Source: Candidatus Heritagella gallinarum (GTDB lineage: Bacteria > Bacillota > Clostridia > Oscillospirales > Acutalibacteraceae). From it: 41,070 bases of DNA. The position numbers were made by a program, and so were the translations under genes. This document shows, in pieces, positions 18,105-25,474 of this stretch. How positions within the stretch are numbered: the stretch's first letter is position 1; each line of letters opens with the position of its first letter. The notes beneath the pieces were generated by a model. That model saw nothing but the letters and a program-made list of their open reading frames with translations, was not told the origin of the DNA and did no database searches. Where the stretch lies: contig CAJFNK010000046.1 in NCBI GenBank assembly GCA_904394685.1, positions 1 to 41,070 of the forward strand, written 5' to 3'.

Positions 18105-19318
18105 ATCAGACCACCTCTTTTCCGAAGTTCTGCCGCCTGCCGCATACAGGCCAGCAGGTCGATGCCCGAAGGGCACACGGCCCGGCACACACCGCACTGT
18201 GTGCATGCTTCCACATTCCAAAGCATATTCTCCGGTATGGGGTCCTGCCCCAAAGCGTCCTGTACTACCCAGGGTTCCAACCCTTTTGGGCAGGCACGCT
18301 GGCACTTTCCACATCCAATACAGGGAAACACCCGGTCATCCAGCCGTTCTGATGTTGGCCGCCATACCACTATGCAGCGGGTGGAGGCAATTACCGGTGT
18401 GTCAGGGTCAAGAATGTTATATCCTGACAAAGCACTTCCCATCACCGCCTGACATGGCCTTGCACCAATCCCGCAATGCTCCAGCAAATCCCCAACCGGT
18501 GTTCCGATGGGAACTTTGCATAGCCGGGGAGCCGCAAACGCATCGCCGCCAACGGTAATCACCGTGTGCGTCTGGGGCATCTGACGCTCGGACGCATCCG
18601 CCAATGCCGCAAGCGCCTGTACTCCAACCCGGCAGGCAGCACCCCGATGTGATTCTTCAAAAATCTCCCAGGCAGGATACCGGTTTTTTAATCGCAAGGA
18701 ATACCGGGCGGGAAGGTCTTCCATGGCTTCTCCAACCCATCTGGAATTCCACGCAACCCGCTCCTGCACTCCACCGAGTGCCTGTGATAAATAGGTAAGT
18801 CCACGAATCACCTTATGTTTTTCTTTGATAAAAAAGGCAGCCCCCGCCTGTGGGATAGGGTCGTCATCCAGTGCATCCGCCGCTATCAGCTCCGGAGGGG
18901 AAGCCATCATATGCTCCATCTGTTTCCACAAAAGCTCGCCGGAACACTCCTCCAGAATCCCGCTGTGCCGGGCGGCTTTTAGAATATCCTCCGGCTTTCT
19001 GGCTCCTTCCAGCTGCGGGTTTCCCCGGCGCTGTTCCTTCTTCTTTTTTTCCAGTTCCAACTCTAAAACCGCACATAAAACCTTTCCCAACATAGGATGG
19101 TTCAATTCACGGTATTCCCGCAAAATACCGTTTTCAGGGGCAAAGCCGCCTTCTTCTCCCAACAGGGCACCCTTTTTTACCCTGGTTCCTACCGGGACCA
19201 ACCCGATTCCTTTGGGATAAAGCGGTATCAATACCCGTTCCGGCGTCCAGGAAGAGCTTTTTTCCAAAACCAGACCGTTCTTCTGTGTCATTCGGATTCC
19301 CTTCGGGAAGAAATCCAT
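18101..19318 (-). CDS. RnfC-like subunit with Fe-S motifs but no NADH/FMN loop
   Basis: A 405-residue soluble subunit related to RnfC. Two intact ferredoxin motifs are seen: Cys333/336/339/343 (CIGCGKCQRACP) and Cys372/375/378/382 (CTQCGVCRAVCP). The N-terminal barrel-like domain (ERVLIPLYPKGIGLVPVGTRVKKGALLG) and the SLBB-like segment (LCKVPIGTPVGDLLEHCG) are present. The family's GxGGAxFP loop and the AECEPYLT segment, which bind FMN and NADH, are replaced by HSGILEECSGEL (118-129) and ADALDDDPIPQA (147-158). First gene of the C-D-E-A cluster. A GGGGG site precedes the ATG at 19318; an ATG ten codons later, also with a GAAGGGA site, is possible. Confidence 0.85.
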   Translation of the reverse strand: MDFFPKGIRMTQKNGLVLEKSSSWTPERVLIPLYPKGIGLVPVGTRVKKGALLGEEGGFAPENGILREYRELNHPMLGKVLCAVLELELEKKKKEQRRGNPQLEGARKPEDILKAARHSGILEECSGELLWKQMEHMMASPPELIAADALDDDPIPQAGAAFFIKEKHKVIRGLTYLSQALGGVQERVAWNSRWVGEAMEDLPARYSLRLKNRYPAWEIFEESHRGAACRVGVQALAALADASERQMPQTHTVITVGGDAFAAPRLCKVPIGTPVGDLLEHCGIGARPCQAVMGSALSGYNILDPDTPVIASTRCIVVWRPTSERLDDRVFPCIGCGKCQRACPKGLEPWVVQDALGQDPIPENMLWNVEACTQCGVCRAVCPSGIDLLACMRQAAELRKRGGLI

Positions 19319-19362
19319 CCCTATTCCCCCTTTTCAGGAATTTCTCAGTGGAGGTGTTCCCC

Positions 19363-19914
19363 ATGAAAATACAGCTGCTAGACCCCTCTCACATTCTCGC
19401 CATCCTTTCACAGGAAGAAGCCCGTATTCTGGGGCTCTCCCTACGGGATGGCCTGCCACCGCACTGGGCCAGCCTTCACTGCCGGCTGGCGGCTGCCAGA
19501 ATTTTTGCCGAGATCAGCCGCCGGTATCAGCTTCCGCTCAAAAACCAGAAAATCCTGCTCCGGGCCTCCCAAATCGTTTCGGGAGAAACCGCCCTCTTTT
19601 TTACACTGAGCCTACGCAGAAAGACCCGGTATCATTTTCAAGGGCTTCATACGGCTGTATATGAATTTTCCAGCCAGAGCGACCTGCTCCGGGCCGCTTC
19701 GGCTGTTAAAAAACTGAACCCTGCTCCCGCTGTCCAGTATTATCAATATCCAAAATCCGCTAACGGCGGCTTTTGCTGGCGCATGATTGTCAGAACCTCT
19801 CTCCAACACTATCCCGCCGTGCAAAACCTTTTGGGAGAGTTTGCTTGCTTTTGCGGCGGCGTTCTCTGCGCTTCGGTAACACAGGAGCATGGAGAAAAAA
19901 TCGACCTGTACTGA
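19363..19914 (+). CDS. MecA-like adaptor protein
   Basis: A 183-residue protein resembling the MecA adaptor family, which delivers substrates to ClpC. Support is the N-terminal MKIQLLDPSHILAILSQEEA (short DNA/target-binding half) and the C-terminal pattern VYEFSSQSDLLRAASAV and LLGEFACFCGGVLCASVTQEHGEKI. The overall match is weak, and the usual acidic middle region is missing, so the substrate cannot be guessed. GGAGGTG precedes the ATG. It is head-to-head with the rnfC-like gene, only 44 bases apart, so promoters must overlap. It converges with rpe. Confidence 0.6.
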   Translation: MKIQLLDPSHILAILSQEEARILGLSLRDGLPPHWASLHCRLAAARIFAEISRRYQLPLKNQKILLRASQIVSGETALFFTLSLRRKTRYHFQGLHTAVYEFSSQSDLLRAASAVKKLNPAPAVQYYQYPKSANGGFCWRMIVRTSLQHYPAVQNLLGEFACFCGGVLCASVTQEHGEKIDLY

Positions 19915-19948
19915 GCTGACAGCCATATTTTCGCCCATACAATATCGT

Positions 19949-20575
19949 TTAAAAGGACTGCAACTCTCGCAGCGCCTTCTCGGCGTCCTCTGCACGGAAC
20001 ACACCGGTTCCGGCAACACAGATATCTACCCCTGCCTGGGCACAGGCCTCGATGGTAGAGCGGTTTACGCCGCCATCCACTTCCACCGGTAGGTTTGGCG
20101 CCTTTTCCTTGATTTGCTGTACTTTTTGCAGCATCGGCTCCATAAAGCTCTGTCCGCCAAAACCGGGCTCCACTGTCATCACCAGCACCATATCCAGCTG
20201 TTCGAGCCATGGCCACAGAGCCTCAGCAGGTGTACCGGGCTTTACCACCAGACCGGCTTTTGCGCCTCCCTGATGGATTGCCTCAATGGTTTCGGCAATC
20301 GGGTCGCTGCACTCCACATGGAAAGTAATCAGGTCAGCCCCTGCCTTTATAAAATCCGGGATATATTGCAGGGGATGCTCCAGCATCAGATGGACATCAA
20401 AGGGCAGATCGGTAAGCGGGCGAAGTGCCGCCACTACTCCCGGCCCATAACTGATGTTCGGTACAAAGTGACCGTCCATAATGTCGAGATGAAGATAATC
20501 CGCTGCTGAAACACGACGGATCTCCTCTCCTAAACGGGTAAAATCGGCTGCCAAGACAGATGGCGCTATCTGCAT
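19949..20575 (-). CDS. rpe: Ribulose-phosphate 3-epimerase
   Basis: Interconverts ribulose 5-phosphate and xylulose 5-phosphate in the pentose phosphate pathway. The protein is 208 residues, slightly short of the usual 215-220. The TIM-barrel motifs are clear: MQIAPSVLAADFTRLGEE, LHLDIMDGHFVPNIS (metal-binding His and Asp), VHLMLEHP, FHVECS, VMTVEPGFGGQSF and VEVDGGVN. AAAGGAGG precedes the ATG. It is a single-gene unit with its own promoter, converging with the MecA-like gene. Confidence 0.97.
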   Translation of the reverse strand: MQIAPSVLAADFTRLGEEIRRVSAADYLHLDIMDGHFVPNISYGPGVVAALRPLTDLPFDVHLMLEHPLQYIPDFIKAGADLITFHVECSDPIAETIEAIHQGGAKAGLVVKPGTPAEALWPWLEQLDMVLVMTVEPGFGGQSFMEPMLQKVQQIKEKAPNLPVEVDGGVNRSTIEACAQAGVDICVAGTGVFRAEDAEKALRELQSF

Positions 20576-20618
20576 AGCCTGTCCTCCTTTATGATACGTT
20601 ACCTTAGATTTCTTCTCT

Positions 20619-20647
20619 ATTCTATCCTATTTCCCCTGTTATTGCAA
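20619..20647 (-). promoter_or_regulatory. Sigma-A promoter of rpe
   Basis: On the minus strand TTGCAA (20642-20647), 17 bp, TAGAAT (20619-20624). The leader is about 35 bases. Confidence 0.65.
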
Positions 20648-20669
20648 GGTTCACGCCGGATTTGCAAAA

Positions 20670-20700
20670 GCCTCCCGACGCATACGGAACGCCGGGAGGC
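20670..20700 (-). terminator. Terminator after the AEC transporter gene
   Basis: On the minus strand GCCTCCCGGCG and CGTCGGGAGGC form an 11-bp stem with one mismatch, followed by TTTTGC. It lies about 80 bases past the transporter stop. Confidence 0.7.
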
Positions 20701-20778
20701 CATCTATATCAAGCGGTGACCGAAGCATCCGGGGGGAAAGATGCCCGACCTTTCCGCTTTTTATTCTATGTATCTGCG

Positions 20779-21711
20779 CTACAAAAGGTTCCCTGCTGCC
20801 TGCCCTGCTACCACAAACACGGGCATCGTCAAAATCGAGAGCAGCGTTGTTACCGCAACCGCTTTGGCGGCAAGACGGCTATCAGCGCCAAACTGCGTGG
20901 CAAATAATACCGTGTTGGCGGCAACCGGTGCGCTGGCCTGTATGATACACGAAAGCAGCAGCGACGGCGCCGGACGGCACAGCCAGGCAACCCCAAAAAA
21001 CACCGCCGGCACCAGAAGAAGCCGAAGGGCGGAAAGCCCAAATACGGCGGATTCCTGAAACATCTCCCGAAAACGAATCTGGGCAATATTGCAGCCAATT
21101 ACCACCATGGCCAACGGCGTATTCAGCGCAGAAAAGCTGTCTACCGGTACCTGCAGCAACGGCGGCAGCTTCCATCCGGTAAAAAAGAACGGCAGCCCGA
21201 TCAGCAATGCCAGCACGCCGGGGTTGAGCAGAATTTTTTTTAGGCTGGAACGCTCTCCGCCGCTCATCAGCCCAAAGCCATGCGTCCAGGCAAACACATT
21301 AAACACCGCAATAAACACAGAGGCATATACAACGCCTTCTTCACCCACAACCGCCTGTACCAGCGGCATCCCCATAAAACCGGTGTTGGAATAGATCATG
21401 GCAAAACGCAACACCTTTTGCCGTTCTCTACTCTGGCGGCGAAAAAACAGCCAACTCATGCCGATTGCCAGCACATGAGCTAAAATTGCCAACACAAACG
21501 CCATCCCCAGTTCTGCCGGGCTGATGGCTTGTTCCTCTCCGGTAAAAGACGACACGATCAGGCAGGGAGCCACCACATACAGCAGCAGCGTGGTCAGCTG
21601 CGCTACGCCCCGGCGGGTAATCATTTTCCCCCGAAAGCAGACAACTCCCACCCCGATCATCAGAAACAGCTCTGCCACTTTTTCCATAACGGCCAGGATA
21701 GACGTTACCAT
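20779..21711 (-). CDS. AEC-family (auxin efflux carrier type) transporter
   Basis: A 310-residue integral membrane protein with about ten helices. The AEC pattern is visible in GKMITRRGVAQLTTLLLYVVAPCLIVSSF, AMIYSNTGFMGMPLVQAVVGEEGVVYAS, VPVDSFSALNTPLAMVVIGCNIAQ and the C-terminal ASAPVAANTVLFATQFGAD. Bacterial AEC members move malate, malonate or other organic acids; substrate here is unknown. It overlaps the end of the small membrane protein upstream by 7 bases, so it is translated from the same transcript. Confidence 0.88.
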   Translation of the reverse strand: MVTSILAVMEKVAELFLMIGVGVVCFRGKMITRRGVAQLTTLLLYVVAPCLIVSSFTGEEQAISPAELGMAFVLAILAHVLAIGMSWLFFRRQSRERQKVLRFAMIYSNTGFMGMPLVQAVVGEEGVVYASVFIAVFNVFAWTHGFGLMSGGERSSLKKILLNPGVLALLIGLPFFFTGWKLPPLLQVPVDSFSALNTPLAMVVIGCNIAQIRFREMFQESAVFGLSALRLLLVPAVFFGVAWLCRPAPSLLLSCIIQASAPVAANTVLFATQFGADSRLAAKAVAVTTLLSILTMPVFVVAGQAAGNLL

Positions 21712-22052
21712 TTTTCCTGATCCCCTTCATCCTGTGCAGGCGTTTCCGTTCCTTTTTGTCCTTCTTCTTTTTCCTGTGCCTTTTTCTTCTCAAAGGCCGC
21801 CTGGTCTGCCCGATACGTTTTCCAGAACACAAGGCACGCCACCACCAAGGCCGCTGCCGTAATAACCCGCAGCACAAGCCCCCAGGCTCCCGCAAACAAA
21901 TCCATCGGCGTCAGGGCGTTTGCCATCCACCATCCGCCCAGCACAAGAAAAAAGGCGCCGGTGAAATAAAACACCCGGTTTTCCTTTCCCATCCGGAAAA
22001 TCAGGATCAATCCCACCAGCAGCCACATTACCGCATATACATATTCCATCAT
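21705..22052 (-). CDS. Small membrane protein of unknown function
   Basis: A 115-residue protein with three hydrophobic segments (about 3-17, 27-45, 55-78) and a charged Lys/Glu/Gln-rich tail (FEKKKAQEKEEGQKGTE). No family recognised. It lies between another small membrane protein and the AEC transporter, overlapping the latter, and may be an accessory membrane protein. GGATGGAAGTATG surrounds the start; an ATG one codon later is possible. Confidence 0.7.
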   Translation of the reverse strand: MMEYVYAVMWLLVGLILIFRMGKENRVFYFTGAFFLVLGGWWMANALTPMDLFAGAWGLVLRVITAAALVVACLVFWKTYRADQAAFEKKKAQEKEEGQKGTETPAQDEGDQEKW

Positions 22053-22105
22053 ACTTCCATCCTTTCAAAAACGGTTTCTCGTTCCCGCTGATGAAAGGCT
22101 CTCTG

Positions 22106-22435
22106 TCAGGCACAGATTCGGGTATCCGTTTCCGTACCGCTTTGCTCCAGCCGGTGCAGCTGCTGTTTCTGCCGGACACGCCGGGCAGCTGCTCTGGCAC
22201 GGCGCTGCTGTCTTTCACGGCGAAGCTGCAAAAAGCAGCAACAAAGCACTACTGCCTGTAACCCCTGACCGGCCGCTTGCAGCGAAACAAACCCGTCTAC
22301 CGCCAACAGGGAAAGCAGCGCCATAAACAGCCCGATTCCGCAAATCAGCAGGCTATCCCGCTCTTTTGGACGATACCACAAAGCCAAAAGCAACACCGCT
22401 GCCAGCATGATACTTCCACCGATCAGATTCAGCAT
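22106..22435 (-). CDS. Small membrane protein with Arg-rich tail
   Basis: A 109-residue protein. Three hydrophobic segments (about 3-21, 29-46, 50-68) are followed by a strongly basic tail RRERQQRRARAAARRVRQKQQ, which would lie in the cytoplasm. No family recognised. The frame opens at 22462, but GGAGGGG lies just before the ATG at 22435. First gene of the operon that ends with the AEC transporter. Confidence 0.7.
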   Translation of the reverse strand: MLNLIGGSIMLAAVLLLALWYRPKERDSLLICGIGLFMALLSLLAVDGFVSLQAAGQGLQAVVLCCCFLQLRRERQQRRARAAARRVRQKQQLHRLEQSGTETDTRICA

Positions 22436-22455
22436 ATTGACCCCTCCATAAAATT

Positions 22456-22541
22456 CGCTCATATGTTCGATTTACGTTTATCATATCACCCTTTTTGGCA
22501 AAAAGCAAGGGGTTCAGACAAAAAAATCGAACATTTTTTCG
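22456..22541 (-). promoter_or_regulatory. Promoter with two flanking LexA-like boxes
   Basis: On the minus strand TTGCTT (22503-22508), 17 bp, TATGAT (22480-22485). Near the expected start site is CGAACATATGAGCG (22456-22469), and upstream is CGAACATTTTTTCG (22528-22541, plus-strand reading). Both resemble the Gram-positive LexA box CGAAC-4-GTTCG, with two and one mismatches in the second half-site. Confidence 0.5.
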
Positions 22542-22644
22542 AATATAGATGGAAGGGGCGCTCTTTCATCAACAATATCCCCATTGTACCCCAGCCACTA
22601 CCGGTTTGCAAGAGGGGAAGCTTAGAGCTTATAAAAACAGCGGC

Positions 22645-22688
22645 AGATAAAAAAACAGGGCCGGAAAATCCTGCCCTGTTTTTTATCT
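22645..22688. terminator. Strong bidirectional terminator after the RpfB-like gene
   Basis: AGATAAAAAAACAGGGC (22645-22661) pairs with GCCCTGTTTTTTATCT (22673-22688), a long stem with A/T arms. It closes the minus-strand RpfB-like transcript 12 bases past its stop. Confidence 0.85.
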
Positions 22689-22699
22689 GTCATTCTAAA

Positions 22700-23926
22700 T
22701 CAGGAAAGAACATAAATGGTCATGTTCCGAACGCCAAAGTTGGCACATTCCTGATAAGTGTCAAAATAAAGGTCTGCCATGATATATCCCATGCTGGCAA
22801 ATCCGCCGGTATCTGCTGCTGTTGCATATCCATAGACGATCGAGCCGTCGGGGGAGCAGATATACAGCTTGGAGCCATAGGGGATCACATCGGGGTCTAC
22901 GGCAATGTTGCCATACTGTGCCGGACGTCCGGTAGCCGTCCAGCCGCCGCCGGTATAAGCGGTGCAGCGTCCGGTAAAGGACTTGACATACGAAACCTTG
23001 TTGCCGTTGTGGTCAATCAGGGTACCGTCGGCCGAGATGCTGGCATATGCAGCGGAGGGGCGTTCTTTGGTGCCCACCAGTTCCACTTTGTCTACCGGCT
23101 TCTTGGTGATTTCGTTGGAAATCTCCTCGGTTTCAACCACCTTGCCGTCTACCAGCTTGTTACGATATACAATCGTGCGCTCGCCTTCAACGCCCTTGGT
23201 CTGAACCTTGGTTTCGCCTTCATACAAAGAATCTGTTTTTACCTGCTTTACAGCGTAATCCACGGATTCTTTCTTGGTTTCTTCTTCATAGGTGACACGG
23301 GCTACCTTGATTGCCAGCCCTTCGGAAAGTGCGGTGTCCAGCTTGACATCCGCCATATCCTCTTTGCCCAGTGTGATAGAAGCGGCATCCAGTGCAGACT
23401 GCACATCGCCCTCTTTCACCAGCAGCTCCTGGGTCTTACCATCAGCTGTCACGCTTACATGATAATACCGGGTAATCGTAACCTCTGCGTCTTTTTCCAG
23501 CGCTTTGTCGGCATCCAGAGAAAGGACATCGTTTTCTCCATACACAAAGCCGGCTTTCTCCACCGCCTCTGCTACCGTATCGCCATAATACAGATCTACC
23601 TTGCGGGTTTCTCCGTCGGCTGTTACCGTCACGTCAATGCCACGGCGGATGGTCAGCTGATTGGTCTCGCTGTCGAAAACAACGCTGTCTTCCTCGCCAA
23701 CCGGCTGGATACGCTGATATCTCACGGCTGTTTCCAGAACGTTCTCCTGGTTTGCATCCATGATGCTGATGGAGGTTTCCTCTCCGTTGTCCACAATCGT
23801 AACTTCAACAGTCTTTGCCATAACGGTGATGACCGATGCAACACAGATGGTCATCATCAGAACAAGAGCTACCAGATTGCGGCTCATACATTCCAGTCGT
23901 TTTTTGGTCTTACTTTTCAAAGGCAT
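22700..23926 (-). CDS. YabE/RpfB-like cell-wall protein (DUF348, G5 and 3D domains)
   Basis: A 408-residue exported protein. After a basic start (PLKSKTKKRLECM) a membrane helix or signal runs to about residue 40. Two or three DUF348 repeats follow (for example GIDVTVTADGETRKVDLYYG and YHVSVTADGKTQELLVKEG), then a G5 domain (about 235-310). A C-terminal 3D domain has the three aspartates in AVDPDVIPYGS, AADTGGF and ADLYFDT. Such proteins cut or bind peptidoglycan and act in resuscitation or wall turnover; the 3D domain resembles the lytic-transglycosylase fold. AAAGGAG precedes the ATG at 23926. Single-gene unit. Confidence 0.9.
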   Translation of the reverse strand: MPLKSKTKKRLECMSRNLVALVLMMTICVASVITVMAKTVEVTIVDNGEETSISIMDANQENVLETAVRYQRIQPVGEEDSVVFDSETNQLTIRRGIDVTVTADGETRKVDLYYGDTVAEAVEKAGFVYGENDVLSLDADKALEKDAEVTITRYYHVSVTADGKTQELLVKEGDVQSALDAASITLGKEDMADVKLDTALSEGLAIKVARVTYEEETKKESVDYAVKQVKTDSLYEGETKVQTKGVEGERTIVYRNKLVDGKVVETEEISNEITKKPVDKVELVGTKERPSAAYASISADGTLIDHNGNKVSYVKSFTGRCTAYTGGGWTATGRPAQYGNIAVDPDVIPYGSKLYICSPDGSIVYGYATAADTGGFASMGYIMADLYFDTYQECANFGVRNMTIYVLS

Positions 23927-24028
23927 AATGCTTCTCCTTTTGTCTCGGCATCTCCTGAAAAGGCTTTTTGAAAGCCGATTCAAATTTGGATTTGCCTGAA
24001 AGATTTTTGGATTTGCAACGCTGAGGGT

Positions 24029-24057
24029 ATTATATGCACTGTTTCCCTGAATGTCAA
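24029..24057 (-). promoter_or_regulatory. Consensus sigma-A promoter of the RpfB-like gene
   Basis: On the minus strand TTGACA (24052-24057), 17 bp, TATAAT (24029-24034), a perfect consensus. The leader of about 95 bases holds only a short GGCTTT/AAAGCC hairpin. It is too short for a ydaO-type riboswitch. The motif TTTTTGTACAA lies about 17 bases upstream of the -35. Confidence 0.9.
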
Positions 24058-24619
24058 ATTTGTAAAAGTTAAATTTTTGTACAAGTTGCTGCATCTTGTA
24101 TTTTTAAAAATCGATTTTAGAACTAAAAAGGTTTTTTTTATTTCTTTATCCGGTTTTTTCCCTTTTTTATGTCACCTATCGCAGTAAAAAACCTGTGCAA
24201 AGTAACACAAATCAAAGGTTACAAACTTGTTACCGTTTGTTACGAAATCGATATTATTGCATAGTTATTCATTTATTAACAAAATCAAAACTTAGATTTT
24301 TGAATTCCCCCCGGAATTATCGGGTTTTTATTTGTATACTCATTTTTAAATACAGAATAAAATGAATATATATACCAAATTTCGATTTGTAAAATTTTAT
24401 TTTTCCTTTGTTCTGTTCTGTTTTTGTAACAATAATAGATAGCAACTTGGGCAACTGCTTTATAACGTTTCAGCTACTCCCGTTCATCCATCCTTTGATA
24501 CATGCGAATGGTGTACACTGCCCTGTGTATTCGTATTTGTATGCTGAAAGCGATAGCAAAATAGAATCTATATTTTAAACCCCATAAAGCGTATACTCTA
24601 CTCAAGAGGTGATAAAAAC
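24058..24619. other. AT-rich intergenic region
   Basis: No gene seen. It contains TTTTTGTACAA (24075-24085), a weak CCCG/CGGG hairpin with a short T run near 24310-24330, and a candidate catabolite-responsive element TGAAAGCGATAGCA at 24545-24558. A possible promoter overlaps that element (TTGTAT 24537-24542, TAGAAT 24562-24567, 19-bp spacer) in front of the small gene at 24620. Confidence 0.4.
24545..24558 (+). promoter_or_regulatory. Candidate CcpA (cre) site
   Basis: TGAAAGCGATAGCA fits the cre consensus WTGNAANCGNWNNCW except the first base. It lies between the -35 and -10 of the weak promoter ahead of the ribbon-helix-helix gene, where binding would repress. Confidence 0.35.
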
Positions 24620-24808
24620 GTGGCAAATTTTATTCCCAAACAATATAAAAAAGAGCCAATCCTAATTCGCATAGATTTTGAAAAGCTGGAAAAGGTAGAT
24701 AAGTTCGCAGGTATATATCATGTAAGCAGAAGTGAGTTCATTAGTCAGTGTATCGATTATGCACTTGACCATATACCCGAATTGCAAAAAGAAGCTGCCG
24801 AAGAATGA
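24620..24808 (+). CDS. Small ribbon-helix-helix (CopG-like) protein
   Basis: A 62-residue protein with GTG start and AAGAGGTGA ribosome site. EPILIRIDFEKLEKVDKFAG followed by VSRSEFISQCIDYALDHI has the strand-helix-helix pattern of CopG/Arc-type DNA-binding domains. It may be a small transcription factor. No toxin gene is adjacent, so an antitoxin role is not supported. The last codons lie inside the terminator stem that follows. Confidence 0.6.
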   Translation: MANFIPKQYKKEPILIRIDFEKLEKVDKFAGIYHVSRSEFISQCIDYALDHIPELQKEAAEE

Positions 24809-24826
24809 TGTTCCTTCGGCAGCTTC
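24791..24826 (+). terminator. Terminator overlapping the end of the small RHH gene
   Basis: GAAGCTGCCGAAG (24791-24803) pairs perfectly over 13 bp with CTTCGGCAGCTTC (24814-24826), then TTTTATTTTT. The left arm is coding sequence and the stop codon lies at the loop. Confidence 0.9.
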
Positions 24827-24847
24827 TTTTATTTTTGAATCTATCTC

Positions 24848-25030
24848 TCAGTTTTGCTTTTGCACGATCTTATATTCGTCATAGGGCTGATAATAAGGAC
24901 AGTGATCCAGCGTCCCACGCAGAAAATGCTCCATCTCATCCTCGTCCAGATTCACGTCGCACCGATAGTATCCATATTCATCATCAAAGACATAGCTGGC
25001 GCAGCAGTCACAATTGCTTTTTCCCGCCAA
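24848..25030 (-). CDS. Small cysteine-rich protein (DUF6472-like)
   Basis: About 60 residues. The pattern SNCDCCASYVFDDEYGYYRCDVNLDEDEMEHFL and CPYYQPYDEYKIV resembles a short clostridial protein with four to five cysteines that could bind metal. Function unknown. Start is uncertain: a TTG at 25030 is nine bases from AAAGGGG and begins where the homologous core begins; an ATG at 25039 abuts the ribosome site. A hairpin lies directly upstream. Confidence 0.65.
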   Translation of the reverse strand: MAGKSNCDCCASYVFDDEYGYYRCDVNLDEDEMEHFLRGTLDHCPYYQPYDEYKIVQKQN

Positions 25031-25043
25031 AATGCACATCCCC

Positions 25044-25133
25044 TTTCTATATATAATAGAAACCACACAGCAAATCCGAATTGCTCTGCTATTTTTGCAA
25101 GCACAGCGCTCTTTCTATATAATATAGAAAGAG
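25044..25133. repeat. Two related AT-rich palindromes
   Basis: TTTCTAT-5-ATAGAAA at 25044-25062 and CTCTTTCTATA-3-TATAGAAAGAG at 25109-25133 share CTTTCTATAT and AGAAA. They are 46 bases apart and lie between the cysteine-rich gene and the ferredoxin operon. They might be duplicated operators, RNA hairpins, or ends of a tiny decayed inverted-repeat element. Confidence 0.45.
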
Positions 25134-25270
25134 GCTGCATCAAACCATGACCTGCTAAACTGATTATATCATTTTTGTTTGCGTGTTTCAATTTATGTGA
25201 CCAACACACAGACAGCACCCCAAAAAACTGGTATTCTATAAATACTTGAGCAACAATAGGAGGAATATCC

Positions 25271-25474
25271 ATGACCAGAAAACTGGCGCAGGTACTCAAA
25301 GAAGAATGTGTAGCGTGTGGATGCTGTGCAAAGGTTTGCCCCCGCAGCGCCATTTTCATCCCCAAAGGGGTATATGCTGTGATTGATACCGCCCTTTGTG
25401 TGGGATGCGGCATGTGCGCCAAAGCATGTCCCGCCGATGTGATTGACCTGATTCCCCGGGAGGTAGAAGCATGA
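25271..25474 (+). CDS. 2[4Fe-4S] ferredoxin-like protein
   Basis: A 67-residue protein with two motifs: CVACGCCAKVCP (residues about 14-25) and CVGCGMCAKACP (about 44-55). The second cysteine of each motif and the final Cys-Pro are as in clostridial ferredoxins, for low-potential electron transfer. AGGAGG lies seven bases before the ATG. Its stop overlaps the start of the membrane Fe-S protein (ATGA). It is probably the electron donor or acceptor for that protein. Confidence 0.9.
   Translation: MTRKLAQVLKEECVACGCCAKVCPRSAIFIPKGVYAVIDTALCVGCGMCAKACPADVIDLIPREVEA

Noticed and set aside
15948-19318. The Rnf-like cluster as a set of ordinary pseudogenes
   Set aside because: All four frames are full length, overlap in the usual coupled way and keep ribosome sites; random decay would bring stops or frameshifts.
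22277-23971. A long plus-strand open frame across the RpfB-like gene and its terminator
   Set aside because: It runs through a strong bidirectional terminator and two opposite genes; the translation is low-complexity and unlike known proteins.
23927-24022. A c-di-AMP (ydaO-type) riboswitch in the leader of the RpfB-like gene
   Set aside because: Such genes often have one, but the leader here is only about 95 bases and lacks the expected conserved stems.
24620-25039. A toxin-antitoxin pair formed by the RHH protein and its neighbour
   Set aside because: The neighbour is on the other strand with a terminator between, and it is a cysteine-rich protein rather than a known toxin type.
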